DNA of 36,503 nucleotides from Chthoniobacterales bacterium (GTDB lineage Bacteria; Verrucomicrobiota; Verrucomicrobiia; Chthoniobacterales; UBA10450). The notes beneath the pieces are model-generated. The model worked only from the letters and a program-made list of their open reading frames with translations, was not told the origin of the DNA and ran no database searches. Shown here piece after piece: positions 16,531-24,432 of the stretch. The DNA lies in the NCBI GenBank assembly GCA_013821455.1, contig JACDGS010000039.1:1-36503 (forward strand). Reading direction: 5' to 3'. Numbering within the stretch: the stretch's first letter is position 1; the number at the start of each line of letters is the position of its first letter. The translations under genes were made by a program, and so were the position numbers.

Positions 16531-18216
16531 ATGAATAACGAGCGCATCGCCGATCTTTTCATCGAGCAGGGCCTGATGGATCGCGCCCAGGCGGACGATG
16601 TGCTCCTCGAAACGACGCAGAACGGCAAGGCGATGGATCGCGCCATGGTCGATCACGGTATCGTCGATGAGCGCGAGTTTTACCAGACCATTGCCGACGC
16701 ACTCAGTACCGAGGTGGTCGATCTCGACGCGATCGAGATTTCTCCCGCGATTCTGAAGCTCATTCCGGCCGGCCTCGCGCGTTTGCATCGGGCGCTCCCA
16801 ATCGGCGTGCAGGATGGCGCGGTGCGGGTCGCGCTCGTCGATCCGCTCGACACCCAGACGATCGAAGACCTGCGTTTCGCTCTCGGCCACGACATTCAAG
16901 TGGTCCTCGCGCCGCTGCTGCAAATCGAGGAGCGGCTGCGCAAACACTACGGCGAGGACACCTCGAGCATGGAGGACATCCTCAAGCAGCTCGGCGAGGC
17001 AGGTGAGCTCATGACGCTCGCGGGCGATCGCGCGACCGGCCCCGGCGTAGAAGCGGCGGACGCGACGCCGATCATTCGCTTCGTCGATCTGATTTTGTAC
17101 CAAGCCATTCAGGACCGTGCGAGCGACATCCATTTCGAGCCGTTCGAGAACGAGTTCAAAGTTCGTTATCGAGTGGATGGCGCGCTTTACGAAATGGCGC
17201 CGCCGCCGCGCCATCTCGCGCTGCCCGTGATCTCGCGCGTGAAGGTAATGGCAAACATGAATATCGCCGAACGCCGTCTCCCGCAGGATGGGCGTATTCA
17301 GAAAAACATCGCCGGCCGCGCGGTCGATCTGCGCGTCTCGACTTTGCCGACGCAGTTTGGCGAGAGTGTCGTCCTGCGCGTGCTTGATCGCTCGACCGTG
17401 AACCTCGATCTCGAGGCGCTCGGGATGCCCGATTACATTTACAAATACATCCTCGAGGTGATCAATCGGCCTAACGGAATCTTCATCGTCACCGGGCCGA
17501 CCGGCTCGGGCAAAACGACGACGCTTTATTCCTGTCTGCGCAAGATCAACACGATCGACTCAAAGCTTCTGACCGCGGAAGAGCCGGTCGAGTACGACCT
17601 CGAAGGCGTGATGCAGGTGCCGGTGAACGACAACATCGGGCTCAGCTTCGCGCGTGTGCTCCGCGCGTTTTTGCGCCAGGATCCGGACCGCATCATGGTG
17701 GGTGAAACGCGCGATCTCGAGACCGCGCAAATCGCGATCCAGGCCTCGCTCACGGGGCATCTCGTTTTCACCACCTTGCACACGAACGACGCGCCGGGGG
17801 CGATCGCGCGTCTCATCGACATGGGCGTCGAGCCATTCCTTATTTCCTCGACGCTCGACGCCGTTCTCGGGCAGCGGCTTCTACGCAGTATTTGCAAGGA
17901 ATGTAAAACATCTTACGAGCCTAACGATTCCCTGTTGCGGCAGCTTAATCTTTCGCCGCGCGAGATTGGCGACCGGAAATTTTATTTCGGTGCCGGCTGT
18001 GAGCGCTGTAATCGCACGGGCTACAAGGGCCGCATCGGCATTTACGAACTGATGGAAATTACCGATCCAGTTCGCGCCTTCATCAACCAGCGTTCCCCGT
18101 CGGTTGTTCTAAAACAGAAGGCGATCGAGCTCGGCATGACCACACTGCGTCAGGATGGGGTTCGGAGTATTTTTGCAGGCGATACGACAATTGAGGAAGT
18201 GCTCAAATACACTTGA
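16531..18216 (+). CDS. Type IV pilus / type II secretion assembly ATPase (second copy)
   Basis: A 561-residue GspE/PilB-family ATPase, paralogous to the one at 14570. Seen: an MshEN-like N-terminus (IADLFIEQGLMDRAQADDVL), ASDIHFEPFENEFKVRYR, Walker A GPTGSGKT (322-329), EEPVEYDLEGVMQ, MVGETRDLETAQIA, GHLVFTTLHTND, and zinc-site cysteines CKEC and CERC. It lacks PilT-type features, so it is an assembly rather than retraction motor. Two motif copies (16509 and 16522) stand directly before the ATG, the second touching it, and there is no Shine-Dalgarno sequence. GspF/PilC follows 104 bases later. The two copies may serve different pili or work as a mixed pair. Confidence 0.94.
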   Translation: MNNERIADLFIEQGLMDRAQADDVLLETTQNGKAMDRAMVDHGIVDEREFYQTIADALSTEVVDLDAIEISPAILKLIPAGLARLHRALPIGVQDGAVRVALVDPLDTQTIEDLRFALGHDIQVVLAPLLQIEERLRKHYGEDTSSMEDILKQLGEAGELMTLAGDRATGPGVEAADATPIIRFVDLILYQAIQDRASDIHFEPFENEFKVRYRVDGALYEMAPPPRHLALPVISRVKVMANMNIAERRLPQDGRIQKNIAGRAVDLRVSTLPTQFGESVVLRVLDRSTVNLDLEALGMPDYIYKYILEVINRPNGIFIVTGPTGSGKTTTLYSCLRKINTIDSKLLTAEEPVEYDLEGVMQVPVNDNIGLSFARVLRAFLRQDPDRIMVGETRDLETAQIAIQASLTGHLVFTTLHTNDAPGAIARLIDMGVEPFLISSTLDAVLGQRLLRSICKECKTSYEPNDSLLRQLNLSPREIGDRKFYFGAGCERCNRTGYKGRIGIYELMEITDPVRAFINQRSPSVVLKQKAIELGMTTLRQDGVRSIFAGDTTIEEVLKYT

Positions 18217-18242
18217 ACCCGAGGCTTTATCGCATCGTGCGG

Positions 18243-18258
18243 GTGCATGAAAATGCAC
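18243..18258. other. Small GNRA-type hairpin between ATPase and GspF/PilC genes
   Basis: GTGCAT, loop GAAA, ATGCAC. There is no T run, so it is not a convincing terminator. It could be an mRNA stability or processing element, or chance. Confidence 0.35.
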
Positions 18259-18320
18259 AAAGGCTCGACAGCTTTCCGCGCGCGTCCTAATCTTCTTGGA
18301 ACCGCTAAGAAAACCAATTT

Positions 18321-19607
18321 ATGCCGAAATTTAACTACATAGCGCTCGACGCTCGTGGACAGGAATCAACCGGTTTGGTCGAGGCCGGCTCGAACAACGA
18401 AGCCATCGGGCAGCTTCGCCAAGCGGGATATTTTCCGACGAGCGTTTACGAAGAGGGGCGCGGAGGCGTGGTCGAGAAAAAAACGCTCAAGGCTGCGAAG
18501 GGCTCGGCCAAAACCGCGCCCAAAGCGAAAGGAAAAGGAATCGTCCTCTACCAAAAGAAGACGGTAAAGGCGAAGACGCTCATGATTTTCACGCGCCAGC
18601 TCGCGACTTTGATCGACGCCGGCTTGCCGCTGCTTCGCGGTCTCAATGTGCTCTCCAAACAGGAACGCGACCCTGTTCTTAAGACCACGATCGATCAACT
18701 CGCCGATTCCGTGCAAGGCGGCAGCACGTTCTCGGAAGGGCTCGGGCAGCATCCGCGTATATTCAACAAACTTTACGTCAACATGGTGAAAGCCGGTGAG
18801 CTCGGCGGTGTGCTCGAGCTCGTTCTCGGACGGCTCGCGGAGTTCCAGGAAAAAGCGCAGAAGGTCAAAAACAAGGTCAAGTCCGCGATGATCTATCCGA
18901 TCATCGTGCTCTCGCTCGCGATGATCATCATGGCGTTCCTCATGGTTTTCATCGTGCCGAAATTTCAATCCATCTTTCACGACATGCTGGGCGACAAACC
19001 GCTGCCCGCGATCACGCAGTTCGTCATCGATATCAGCAACTTCATGCAGCACGATTGGCTCATCCTGATCGGTGGCCTGATTGCGTTATTCGTCGGCTTC
19101 AAATTCTTCGCGCGCTCGACTTCAGGTCGCGCGATGCTCGATCGCATCGCGTTGCGCGCGCCCCTTTTCGGCGACCTCACGCGCAAGAGCTCGATCTCCC
19201 GTTTCGCGCGCACGCTCGGAACGCTGGTCACCAGCGGCGTGCCGATCTTGCAGGCGCTTAATATTACGCGTGAGACCGCGGATAATACTGTGATTGCGAA
19301 AGCGATCACGCAGGTGCACGACTCGGTGAAAGAAGGCGAGTCGATCGTCCAGCCGCTGGAAGCGAGCAAAGCTTTCCCGCCGATGGTCATCAGCATGATC
19401 GACGTCGGCGAAGAGACCGGTCAGTTGCCCGAAATGCTGCTCAAGATCGCCGAGGTTTACGACGATGAAGTGGACAACTCCGTCGCCGGCCTGACCTCGA
19501 TGCTCGAACCGATCATGATCGTTTTGCTTGCCGTGATTGTGGGCACGATCGTCATCGCCTTGTTCATGCCCTTGGTCAGCATCATCAGCGGCCTGCAGGC
19601 TTCATAG
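18321..19607 (+). CDS. Inner-membrane platform protein GspF/PilC
   Basis: A 428-residue polytopic protein that anchors the assembly ATPase and pilin in type IV pilus and type II secretion machines. Seen: the N-terminal MPKFNYIALDARGQE, a Lys/Ala-rich linker (about 50-90), then two GspF domains (LMIFTRQLATLIDAGLPLLRGL about 90-215 and ISRFARTLGTLVTSGVPILQAL about 290-415) with membrane segments near 190-213, 240-258 and 393-420. The order ATPase, ATPase, platform, pilin suggests one operon. It is the longest gene in the window without any exact copy of the dispersed motif; the gap runs from 17927 to 19628. No Shine-Dalgarno sequence is visible. Confidence 0.95.
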   Translation: MPKFNYIALDARGQESTGLVEAGSNNEAIGQLRQAGYFPTSVYEEGRGGVVEKKTLKAAKGSAKTAPKAKGKGIVLYQKKTVKAKTLMIFTRQLATLIDAGLPLLRGLNVLSKQERDPVLKTTIDQLADSVQGGSTFSEGLGQHPRIFNKLYVNMVKAGELGGVLELVLGRLAEFQEKAQKVKNKVKSAMIYPIIVLSLAMIIMAFLMVFIVPKFQSIFHDMLGDKPLPAITQFVIDISNFMQHDWLILIGGLIALFVGFKFFARSTSGRAMLDRIALRAPLFGDLTRKSSISRFARTLGTLVTSGVPILQALNITRETADNTVIAKAITQVHDSVKEGESIVQPLEASKAFPPMVISMIDVGEETGQLPEMLLKIAEVYDDEVDNSVAGLTSMLEPIMIVLLAVIVGTIVIALFMPLVSIISGLQAS

Positions 19608-19609
19608 GA

Positions 19610-20224
19610 ATGTCGGATCCCGCGGGATCGTTAGGCAAGACGGCGCTACGAACGCGAAGCGACGCCTTCACAGTGGTGGAACTGCTGGTCGTGATGGCGA
19701 TCATCCTAGTCTTGGCAGGCTTGGTTCTCGGGACGAGCGGTTATGTCCATAGCAAAGCCGCCACCTCTCGCGCGCAAGCCGAAATTCAGGCGATGTCAGC
19801 GGGACTCGAAAATTACAAGGCGGATAATGCGATCTATCCGAGCAACGCCGATACCGATGCTTTAGACGCTAGAGCAATGGCATCCTCCACCTACGATCCG
19901 ACCACGACCAGTTATACAAAAACTGGTCAATACTTATATGTAGCCCTCACTGGCGACAGCTCTGGTAATGGGAGTCCCGCCACCGGGAAGAGCTATATCA
20001 CTTTTAAGACGAACCAACTTAGTTCTACCACCCCCTACACCGTGATTGATCCGTTTGGCTACAGTTATGGATATTCGACAGCGTACCCAGCGGATCTAAA
20101 CAAGACACCTCCGGTTGATCCTCCGACGCATGGCTACAATCCGACGTTCGATCTCTGGAGCACTGCCGGCACCCTCACTTCGGCTGCCTCCAATATTAAA
20201 GTGTCGTGGGTCAAGAACTGGTAG
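19610..20224 (+). CDS. GspG-like pseudopilin / type IV pilin
   Basis: A 204-residue prepilin with a 19-residue polar leader, then the type III signal FTVVELLVVMAIILVLAGLV. Glu5 of the mature chain is present. The residue before the expected cleavage site is Ala (SDA before FTVVE) rather than the usual Gly, so processing needs a tolerant prepilin peptidase or the site differs. The long helix continues through SRAQAEIQAMSAGLENYKAD, and the globular part ends in a GspG-like PDLWS-type region (NPTFDLWSTAGT). It begins two bases after the GspF/PilC stop, so it is in the same operon. One motif copy lies in its leader (Ser-Leu-Gly). It could be a major pseudopilin or a minor pilin. Confidence 0.9.
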   Translation: MSDPAGSLGKTALRTRSDAFTVVELLVVMAIILVLAGLVLGTSGYVHSKAATSRAQAEIQAMSAGLENYKADNAIYPSNADTDALDARAMASSTYDPTTTSYTKTGQYLYVALTGDSSGNGSPATGKSYITFKTNQLSSTTPYTVIDPFGYSYGYSTAYPADLNKTPPVDPPTHGYNPTFDLWSTAGTLTSAASNIKVSWVKNW

Positions 20225-20248
20225 CAACCCTTTCGCCCGTGCCGTCCG

Positions 20249-21283
20249 TTAATGCACCACCACCACTACACGCCGATTCACTTCCTGCTCTTCGATCGAA
20301 GCACTTGGTGAAGTGAGCAGATTCGCTTTCCCAAACCCGCGCGTCGCAATCTGTTCGGGATTAATCCCGAGCGCCTGCACCAAGTATGCCTTCACCGCTT
20401 CCGCGCGGCGCCGGCTCAATTCCAGGTTGTAGTCGTCCGAGCCGTAAGAGTCGGTGTAACCCTCGAGCGTGAAAGTCGCGTTCGGGTTGCGCTTGATCAG
20501 CGTCGCTACTTTCTGTAACTGCTCGACGGCATTCCCCTGTAAATCCGCGCTGTCATACTGAAAAAGTTGATTGTTAGGCATCTGGAATTTCGTCCCCGCG
20601 CCGATCGGTCCTTTTTGCGAGAGCAACGATTCGAGATCGCTGAAACCGGGCGCGCGATCCGTGCGCGGGCCGGCGCTGTCCCCCGGGATGCCATTGAAAG
20701 TGTTCGGCCGTTTGATCGTGGTGCTCGTGGCCAATTCCGCGCCGTTCAGCGCCGGTTGTGGCCGGCCGGAATCGGCGACGTTATTCAGCAGCGCCTGCTC
20801 GCGCGTCGCGTTCGGGCTTTTCGTTAGGCTCTGCGCCGTCGTTTTCTCGATGTCGTTGATGACAGAATTGAGATTTGTCTGCTCGACCTTCGGCTTATCG
20901 GGAAGGACATCGCGCGTATCATCCGGCAGCGCGGCGCTCGAGTGCACTTCCTGCAGCAATTTGTCGAAAGATTTTTGATCCTCGGGCAGCTGGACCTCGG
21001 TCTTGTCGGGATTTGGTTTGGCCGCCTCGTTCGCGCTTGCCGCGGCCGGTTGCTCAACCGGTTTCGGTGTGAGATCGACGCTCTTCACCTTAAATGTTGG
21101 CGGCTCGCGTTGCTCCAAACCGAGCGCGGCCGCGGGTTGAAAACCGGTGCGATAAAAGAAAAAGCAGAGCACCGCGTGCAGCGTGAGCGAAGCGATCAAA
21201 CCGACGAGAAGCCAGTTGCGTTGCTTGCTTCGGCCGGCCCAAACCGGCAAAGGCGCGGCGGTGCGTGCAGTGACAGCCCTCAT
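20249..21283 (-). CDS. TonB-like N-terminus fused to an OmpA-type peptidoglycan-binding domain
   Basis: A 344-residue envelope protein. After a short basic start there is one membrane anchor (about 22-42, LLVGLIASLTLHAVLCFFFY), like the TonB N-terminus, then a long polar, low-complexity region with Pro, Asn and Asp (about 60-225), and a C-terminal OmpA domain containing LEGYTDSYGSDDYNLELSRR, with the Asp and Arg that bind peptidoglycan, and ATRGFGKANLL. It would link the inner membrane to the cell wall. I choose the ATG at 21283, 48 bases past panB; the longer frame overlaps the end of panB. It may share a transcript with folK and panB. It carries one exact motif copy at 20821 and a near-match at 20571. 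Confidence 0.85.
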   Translation of the reverse strand: MRAVTARTAAPLPVWAGRSKQRNWLLVGLIASLTLHAVLCFFFYRTGFQPAAALGLEQREPPTFKVKSVDLTPKPVEQPAAASANEAAKPNPDKTEVQLPEDQKSFDKLLQEVHSSAALPDDTRDVLPDKPKVEQTNLNSVINDIEKTTAQSLTKSPNATREQALLNNVADSGRPQPALNGAELATSTTIKRPNTFNGIPGDSAGPRTDRAPGFSDLESLLSQKGPIGAGTKFQMPNNQLFQYDSADLQGNAVEQLQKVATLIKRNPNATFTLEGYTDSYGSDDYNLELSRRRAEAVKAYLVQALGINPEQIATRGFGKANLLTSPSASIEEQEVNRRVVVVVH

Positions 21284-21330
21284 CCTGGGTAAGACAAACG
21301 ACTTACGAAAAACTTTGTCAAACTTTGCGC

Positions 21331-22104
21331 CTAACGAATCCCGCTCAGCGTTCGCTCCGCAAAAATCCGCGCCGCGCGCCGAATCTCGTCGGCCACGTGA
21401 ACCTCGGGTGAAACGAATTTCGGCGTGAACCACGGATAGAGTCCAATGAGATCATGCGTCACGAGAATCTGCCCGTCGCACCCGTCGCCCGAGCCGATCC
21501 CGATCGTGGGAATGCCGATGCGCGCAGTGATTTGGCGCGCCGTCTCCGCCGCGACGATCTCGAGCACGACCGCGAACGCGCCTGCGTTTTCCACCGCCTC
21601 GGCGTCGGCGAGCAGACTTCTCGCTTCCGCTTCGCTCCGGCCTTTGACTTTGTAGCCGCCTTCGGCGCGCACGCTCTGGGGCAGCATGCCGATATGCGCC
21701 ATCAATGGAATGCCCGCCCTAACGACCGCCTCGATTTGCGCAACATGACTCGCTCCGCCTTCCAGTTTCACCGCTTGCGCTCCCGCTGCGACCAGTTGCC
21801 GTGCGTGCTCGACCGCGGACTCAGGCGTGTCGTAGGTCCCGATGGATAGGTCGCCCACGAGCAACGCCCGTTTCACGCCACGCGCCGCCGCGCGCGTGTG
21901 ATGGAGCATCTCCTCGAAAGTCACCTGCGTCGTGTCGGTATAACCGAGCACGACCATGCCTAACGAGTCGCCCACGAGGATGATGTCGATCCCGCTTTCA
22001 TCGAGCAGGCGAGCCGTCGGATAATCGTAAGCCGTGAGCGCGGTGATGCGTTCGCCTCGGCTTTTGCGCGCGCGAAAATCTTCCATGGTTTCCGATCTTA
22101 CCAC
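21331..22104 (-). CDS. panB: 3-methyl-2-oxobutanoate hydroxymethyltransferase
   Basis: Transfers a hydroxymethyl group from methylene-tetrahydrofolate to alpha-ketoisovalerate, the first committed step to pantothenate and CoA. Seen: ITALTAYDYPTARLLDESG, the metal and substrate motif VGDSLGMVVLGY, KLEGG, AHIGMLPQS and GIGSGDGCDGQILV. The length of up to 257 residues is normal. The GTG at 22104 overlaps the folK stop; the ATG at 22086 is an equally good start. The dispersed motif at 21329-21337 supplies the TAG stop codon (ATT CGT TAG). Coupling to folK makes sense because both serve one-carbon/cofactor synthesis. Confidence 0.96.
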   Translation of the reverse strand: MVRSETMEDFRARKSRGERITALTAYDYPTARLLDESGIDIILVGDSLGMVVLGYTDTTQVTFEEMLHHTRAAARGVKRALLVGDLSIGTYDTPESAVEHARQLVAAGAQAVKLEGGASHVAQIEAVVRAGIPLMAHIGMLPQSVRAEGGYKVKGRSEAEARSLLADAEAVENAGAFAVVLEIVAAETARQITARIGIPTIGIGSGDGCDGQILVTHDLIGLYPWFTPKFVSPEVHVADEIRRAARIFAERTLSGIR

Positions 22105-22598
22105 TGGAGCGAAAGGCGCACCACTGAGGGCATCGGTCCCAACTCATCGGCCAGTTGGCGCACAGTTTTTCGTTCGTTAGGCAGAATCAAATTGGGGCGA
22201 ATCTCCGCCAGTGGTGCGAGGACAAACGCACGCAGTTGCGCGCGGGGGTGTGGGAGCGTGAGATGAGGTTGATCGACTGTGTGGCTGCCGTGATAAAGCA
22301 GGTCGAGGTCGATCGTGCGAGAGCGATTAAATTCATGGATCGAGGGACGGCCGAGCGCGTTTTCGATCCGCTGCAGTTCGCGGAGCAGCTCGTGCGGAGG
22401 GCTGTTGAACCCGAGCTCGATCACGGCGTTGAGAAATTTCTCCGCCCCTTTTTCGCAATCGACCGGCTCCGTTTCGTAAAGCGAAGAAGAAAGCAGCGGC
22501 GGCTCCGCCACGGCCAGCGCGAAGATCGCCCTGCGCGCATTCGTTAGGGCGGCGAGCCGATCGCCGAGGTTCGAGCCGAGCGCAACACCCGCTCTCAT
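22098..22598 (-). CDS. folK: 6-hydroxymethyl-7,8-dihydropterin pyrophosphokinase
   Basis: Transfers pyrophosphate from ATP to hydroxymethyl-dihydropterin in folate synthesis. The 166-residue product begins MRAGVALGSNLGDRL, with the family GSNLGD motif, followed by SSLYETEPV, FLNAVIEL, and the signature NRSRTIDLDLLYHG. Length is normal for HPPK. A longer reading frame adds 57 codons that run into the REPIN-like element at 22634, so the ATG at 22598 is the real start. Its stop overlaps panB. Two motif copies lie inside, one of them with G as the ninth base. Confidence 0.95.
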   Translation of the reverse strand: MRAGVALGSNLGDRLAALTNARRAIFALAVAEPPLLSSSLYETEPVDCEKGAEKFLNAVIELGFNSPPHELLRELQRIENALGRPSIHEFNRSRTIDLDLLYHGSHTVDQPHLTLPHPRAQLRAFVLAPLAEIRPNLILPNERKTVRQLADELGPMPSVVRLSLQW

Positions 22599-22633
22599 GG
22601 GGCGTGGTTCGCCTTCAGCGGCATCGCACATTT

Positions 22634-22849
22634 CCGGGGAGGACGGGCTGCCAGCCCGTCGTTCGGCGCAGGTTGCGCCGAACCCGTCCGGAGTGGGCGC
22701 TCGGAGCAAGACTTCATCGTGCGCGCGAAGAAATCCTTTGCTGCCATCATCACTTCCGCTATTGCGCAAATGTTAGTCTGCAAGTGGCGCGCAAAGGCCT
22801 TGGGCGAGACTCGCCCAAGTGCGACGGGCTACCAGCCCGTCCTCCCCGG
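22634..22849. repeat. REPIN-like element (family A), 216 bp
   Basis: Starts CCGGGGAGGACGGGCTG and ends with the inverse CCCGTCCTCCCCGG; each end carries its own hairpin. The left end continues with GTTCGGCGCAGGTTGCGCCGAAC. The right inner part around CTTGGGCGAG is nearly the same as in the copy at 16294, but the rest of the core differs. It fills the dapB-folK gap. Confidence 0.9.
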
Positions 22850-22872
22850 CAAGGAGTGCCGCCGCGCGTCTT

Positions 22873-23556
22873 CTATAATCCGAGCACATTTTCCATACTG
22901 TAAAGTCCCCGGGGTTTTCCAATCACCCAGTGCGCCGCGCGCAGTGCGCCGCGCGCGAATGTTTCCCGGCTCGAAGCGCGGTGCGTCAGCTCGAGTCGCT
23001 CGCCGCGCCCTGCAAAAATTACCTCGTGATCGCCCACGATGTCGCCGGCGCGCACGGAATGAATCGGCAGTTCCTTCCCACCGCGTGTCTCAGCGAGAAT
23101 CTCCGCGAGCTTTTTCGCGGTTCCGCTGGGCGCGTCCTTTTTCGTCCGATGATGGGATTCGATAATTTCCACATCAAAGTCTTCGCCTAACAATATCGCC
23201 GCGCGCCGCGCCAGCACGAAAAGCGCGTTGACGCCGAGGCTAAAATTAGCCGCAAAAACGATTGGGATTTTTTCTGCCGTCTCTGTCACCGAATCTTTCT
23301 GCGCAGCGGTGTGGCCGGTCGTCCCCAGAACTAACGGGCGATCGTGCTCGGCGCAGGCTTGGCAAACGGCCGCGGTCGCGTCGGCGGTGCTGAAGTCGAT
23401 CACGACATCGCAAGTATTCGTTAGGCCGGAGAGACCGTCTCTGCGATCGATGCGAGCGACGATCGTTAGGCCAGAGTCCGCTTCGGCCGCGGCGCTGATC
23501 GCCTTTCCCATGCGACCGTTGGCGCCGATCAGAAGCACACGCACGGGAGCATTCAT
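22873..23556 (-). CDS. dapB: 4-hydroxy-tetrahydrodipicolinate reductase
   Basis: NAD(P)H-dependent second step of the diaminopimelate/lysine branch. Seen: the nucleotide-binding GANGRMGKAI near the start, VIDFSTADAT, GTTGHTAAQK, the substrate-binding ESHHRTKKDAPSGTA, and a C-terminal LTHRASSRETFARGALRAA. At 227 residues it is a little shorter than the common 240-270. The ATG at 23556 overlaps the dapA stop as ATGA, so the two are translationally coupled. Two motif copies (23418 and 23463) lie only 45 bases apart in the same gene. Confidence 0.95.
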   Translation of the reverse strand: MNAPVRVLLIGANGRMGKAISAAAEADSGLTIVARIDRRDGLSGLTNTCDVVIDFSTADATAAVCQACAEHDRPLVLGTTGHTAAQKDSVTETAEKIPIVFAANFSLGVNALFVLARRAAILLGEDFDVEIIESHHRTKKDAPSGTAKKLAEILAETRGGKELPIHSVRAGDIVGDHEVIFAGRGERLELTHRASSRETFARGALRAAHWVIGKPRGLYSMENVLGL

Positions 23557-24422
23557 CGGAGCGCGTCGATTGTTTTGCGCAGGCGCTCTTCGTTCGCACG
23601 CGACATTTCCACCAGCGGCAGGCGGCACTCCGCGGTCATCGCGCCGCGCCATTGCAGCGCCGTCTTGGCCGGCACCGGATTGGGCTCGATGAACAAATCC
23701 CTAAACAACGGCAGGAACCTCCGGTGCAACTTTTGCGCCTGTTCCAAATCACCTTCCTGAAATGCCCTAACGAGTTGTGAAATCTCCGCCGGGAAAAGGT
23801 TGGAAGCGACGCTCACGACTCCGGCCGCGCCGACCGCGAGAAAAGCGAGCGTGAGCGAGTCGTCGCCGCTCAAAACGGTGAAGCCTTCCGGCACGCGCGC
23901 GACCAATTCGCCGACGCGATCCACGCTGCCACTGGCTTCCTTGATCGAGACGATATTCTTGCAGGTTTGCGTCAGCCTAACGACGGTATCGGCGGCGATG
24001 TCCACCGCGCAACGTCCAGGGATGTTGTAAAGCATGAGTGGCAATTTCGTCGCCTGTGCGATGGCCTGAAAATGCCGGAAGAGTCCTTCCTGGCTCGGCT
24101 TGTTGTAATACGGAGCAACGAGAAGTGCGCCGTCCACGCCGAGCGCCTCTGCCTCCTGCGTGTGCGCGATCGCGTCACGAGTTGAGTTCGAGCCGGTGCC
24201 GGCGATGACCTGACAGCGCTTTCGTGAAAATTTTACCGCGAGCTCGATCACTTGATGTCGCTCGTCGTGACTGAGCGTGGGCGATTCGCCCGTCGTCCCC
24301 ACCGGCACAACGCCACTGACTCCGCCCGCGACTTGCGTTTCGATCAGCCGCTCGAGAGCATCGATGTCGATCGCATCGTTTTGGAACGGCGTCACCAGCG
24401 CCGTGTAAGTGCCGCGAAACAT
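23553..24422 (-). CDS. dapA: 4-hydroxy-tetrahydrodipicolinate synthase
   Basis: Condenses pyruvate with aspartate semialdehyde, the entry to diaminopimelate and lysine. Seen: the N-terminal TYTALVTPF, GTTGESPTLS with the conserved Thr pair (43-44), the catalytic Tyr in LYNIPGR, and the Schiff-base Lys in VSIKEASG (near 161). The 289-residue length is normal. The start at 24422 follows a motif copy (24424-24432) by one base, in the orientation TCGTTAGGC on the coding strand. A family B hairpin repeat lies between it and dapF, so dapA may be on its own transcript or joined with dapF. Confidence 0.96.
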   Translation of the reverse strand: MFRGTYTALVTPFQNDAIDIDALERLIETQVAGGVSGVVPVGTTGESPTLSHDERHQVIELAVKFSRKRCQVIAGTGSNSTRDAIAHTQEAEALGVDGALLVAPYYNKPSQEGLFRHFQAIAQATKLPLMLYNIPGRCAVDIAADTVVRLTQTCKNIVSIKEASGSVDRVGELVARVPEGFTVLSGDDSLTLAFLAVGAAGVVSVASNLFPAEISQLVRAFQEGDLEQAQKLHRRFLPLFRDLFIEPNPVPAKTALQWRGAMTAECRLPLVEMSRANEERLRKTIDALR

Positions 24423-24432
24423 CGCCTAACGA

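Noticed and set aside
18366-19052. 228-codon minus-strand frame
   Set aside because: It is antisense to the GspF/PilC gene and His/Arg rich.
22599-22769. Longer folK start (57 more codons)
   Set aside because: The extension runs through the REPIN-like element; HPPK proteins begin at the GSNLGD region.
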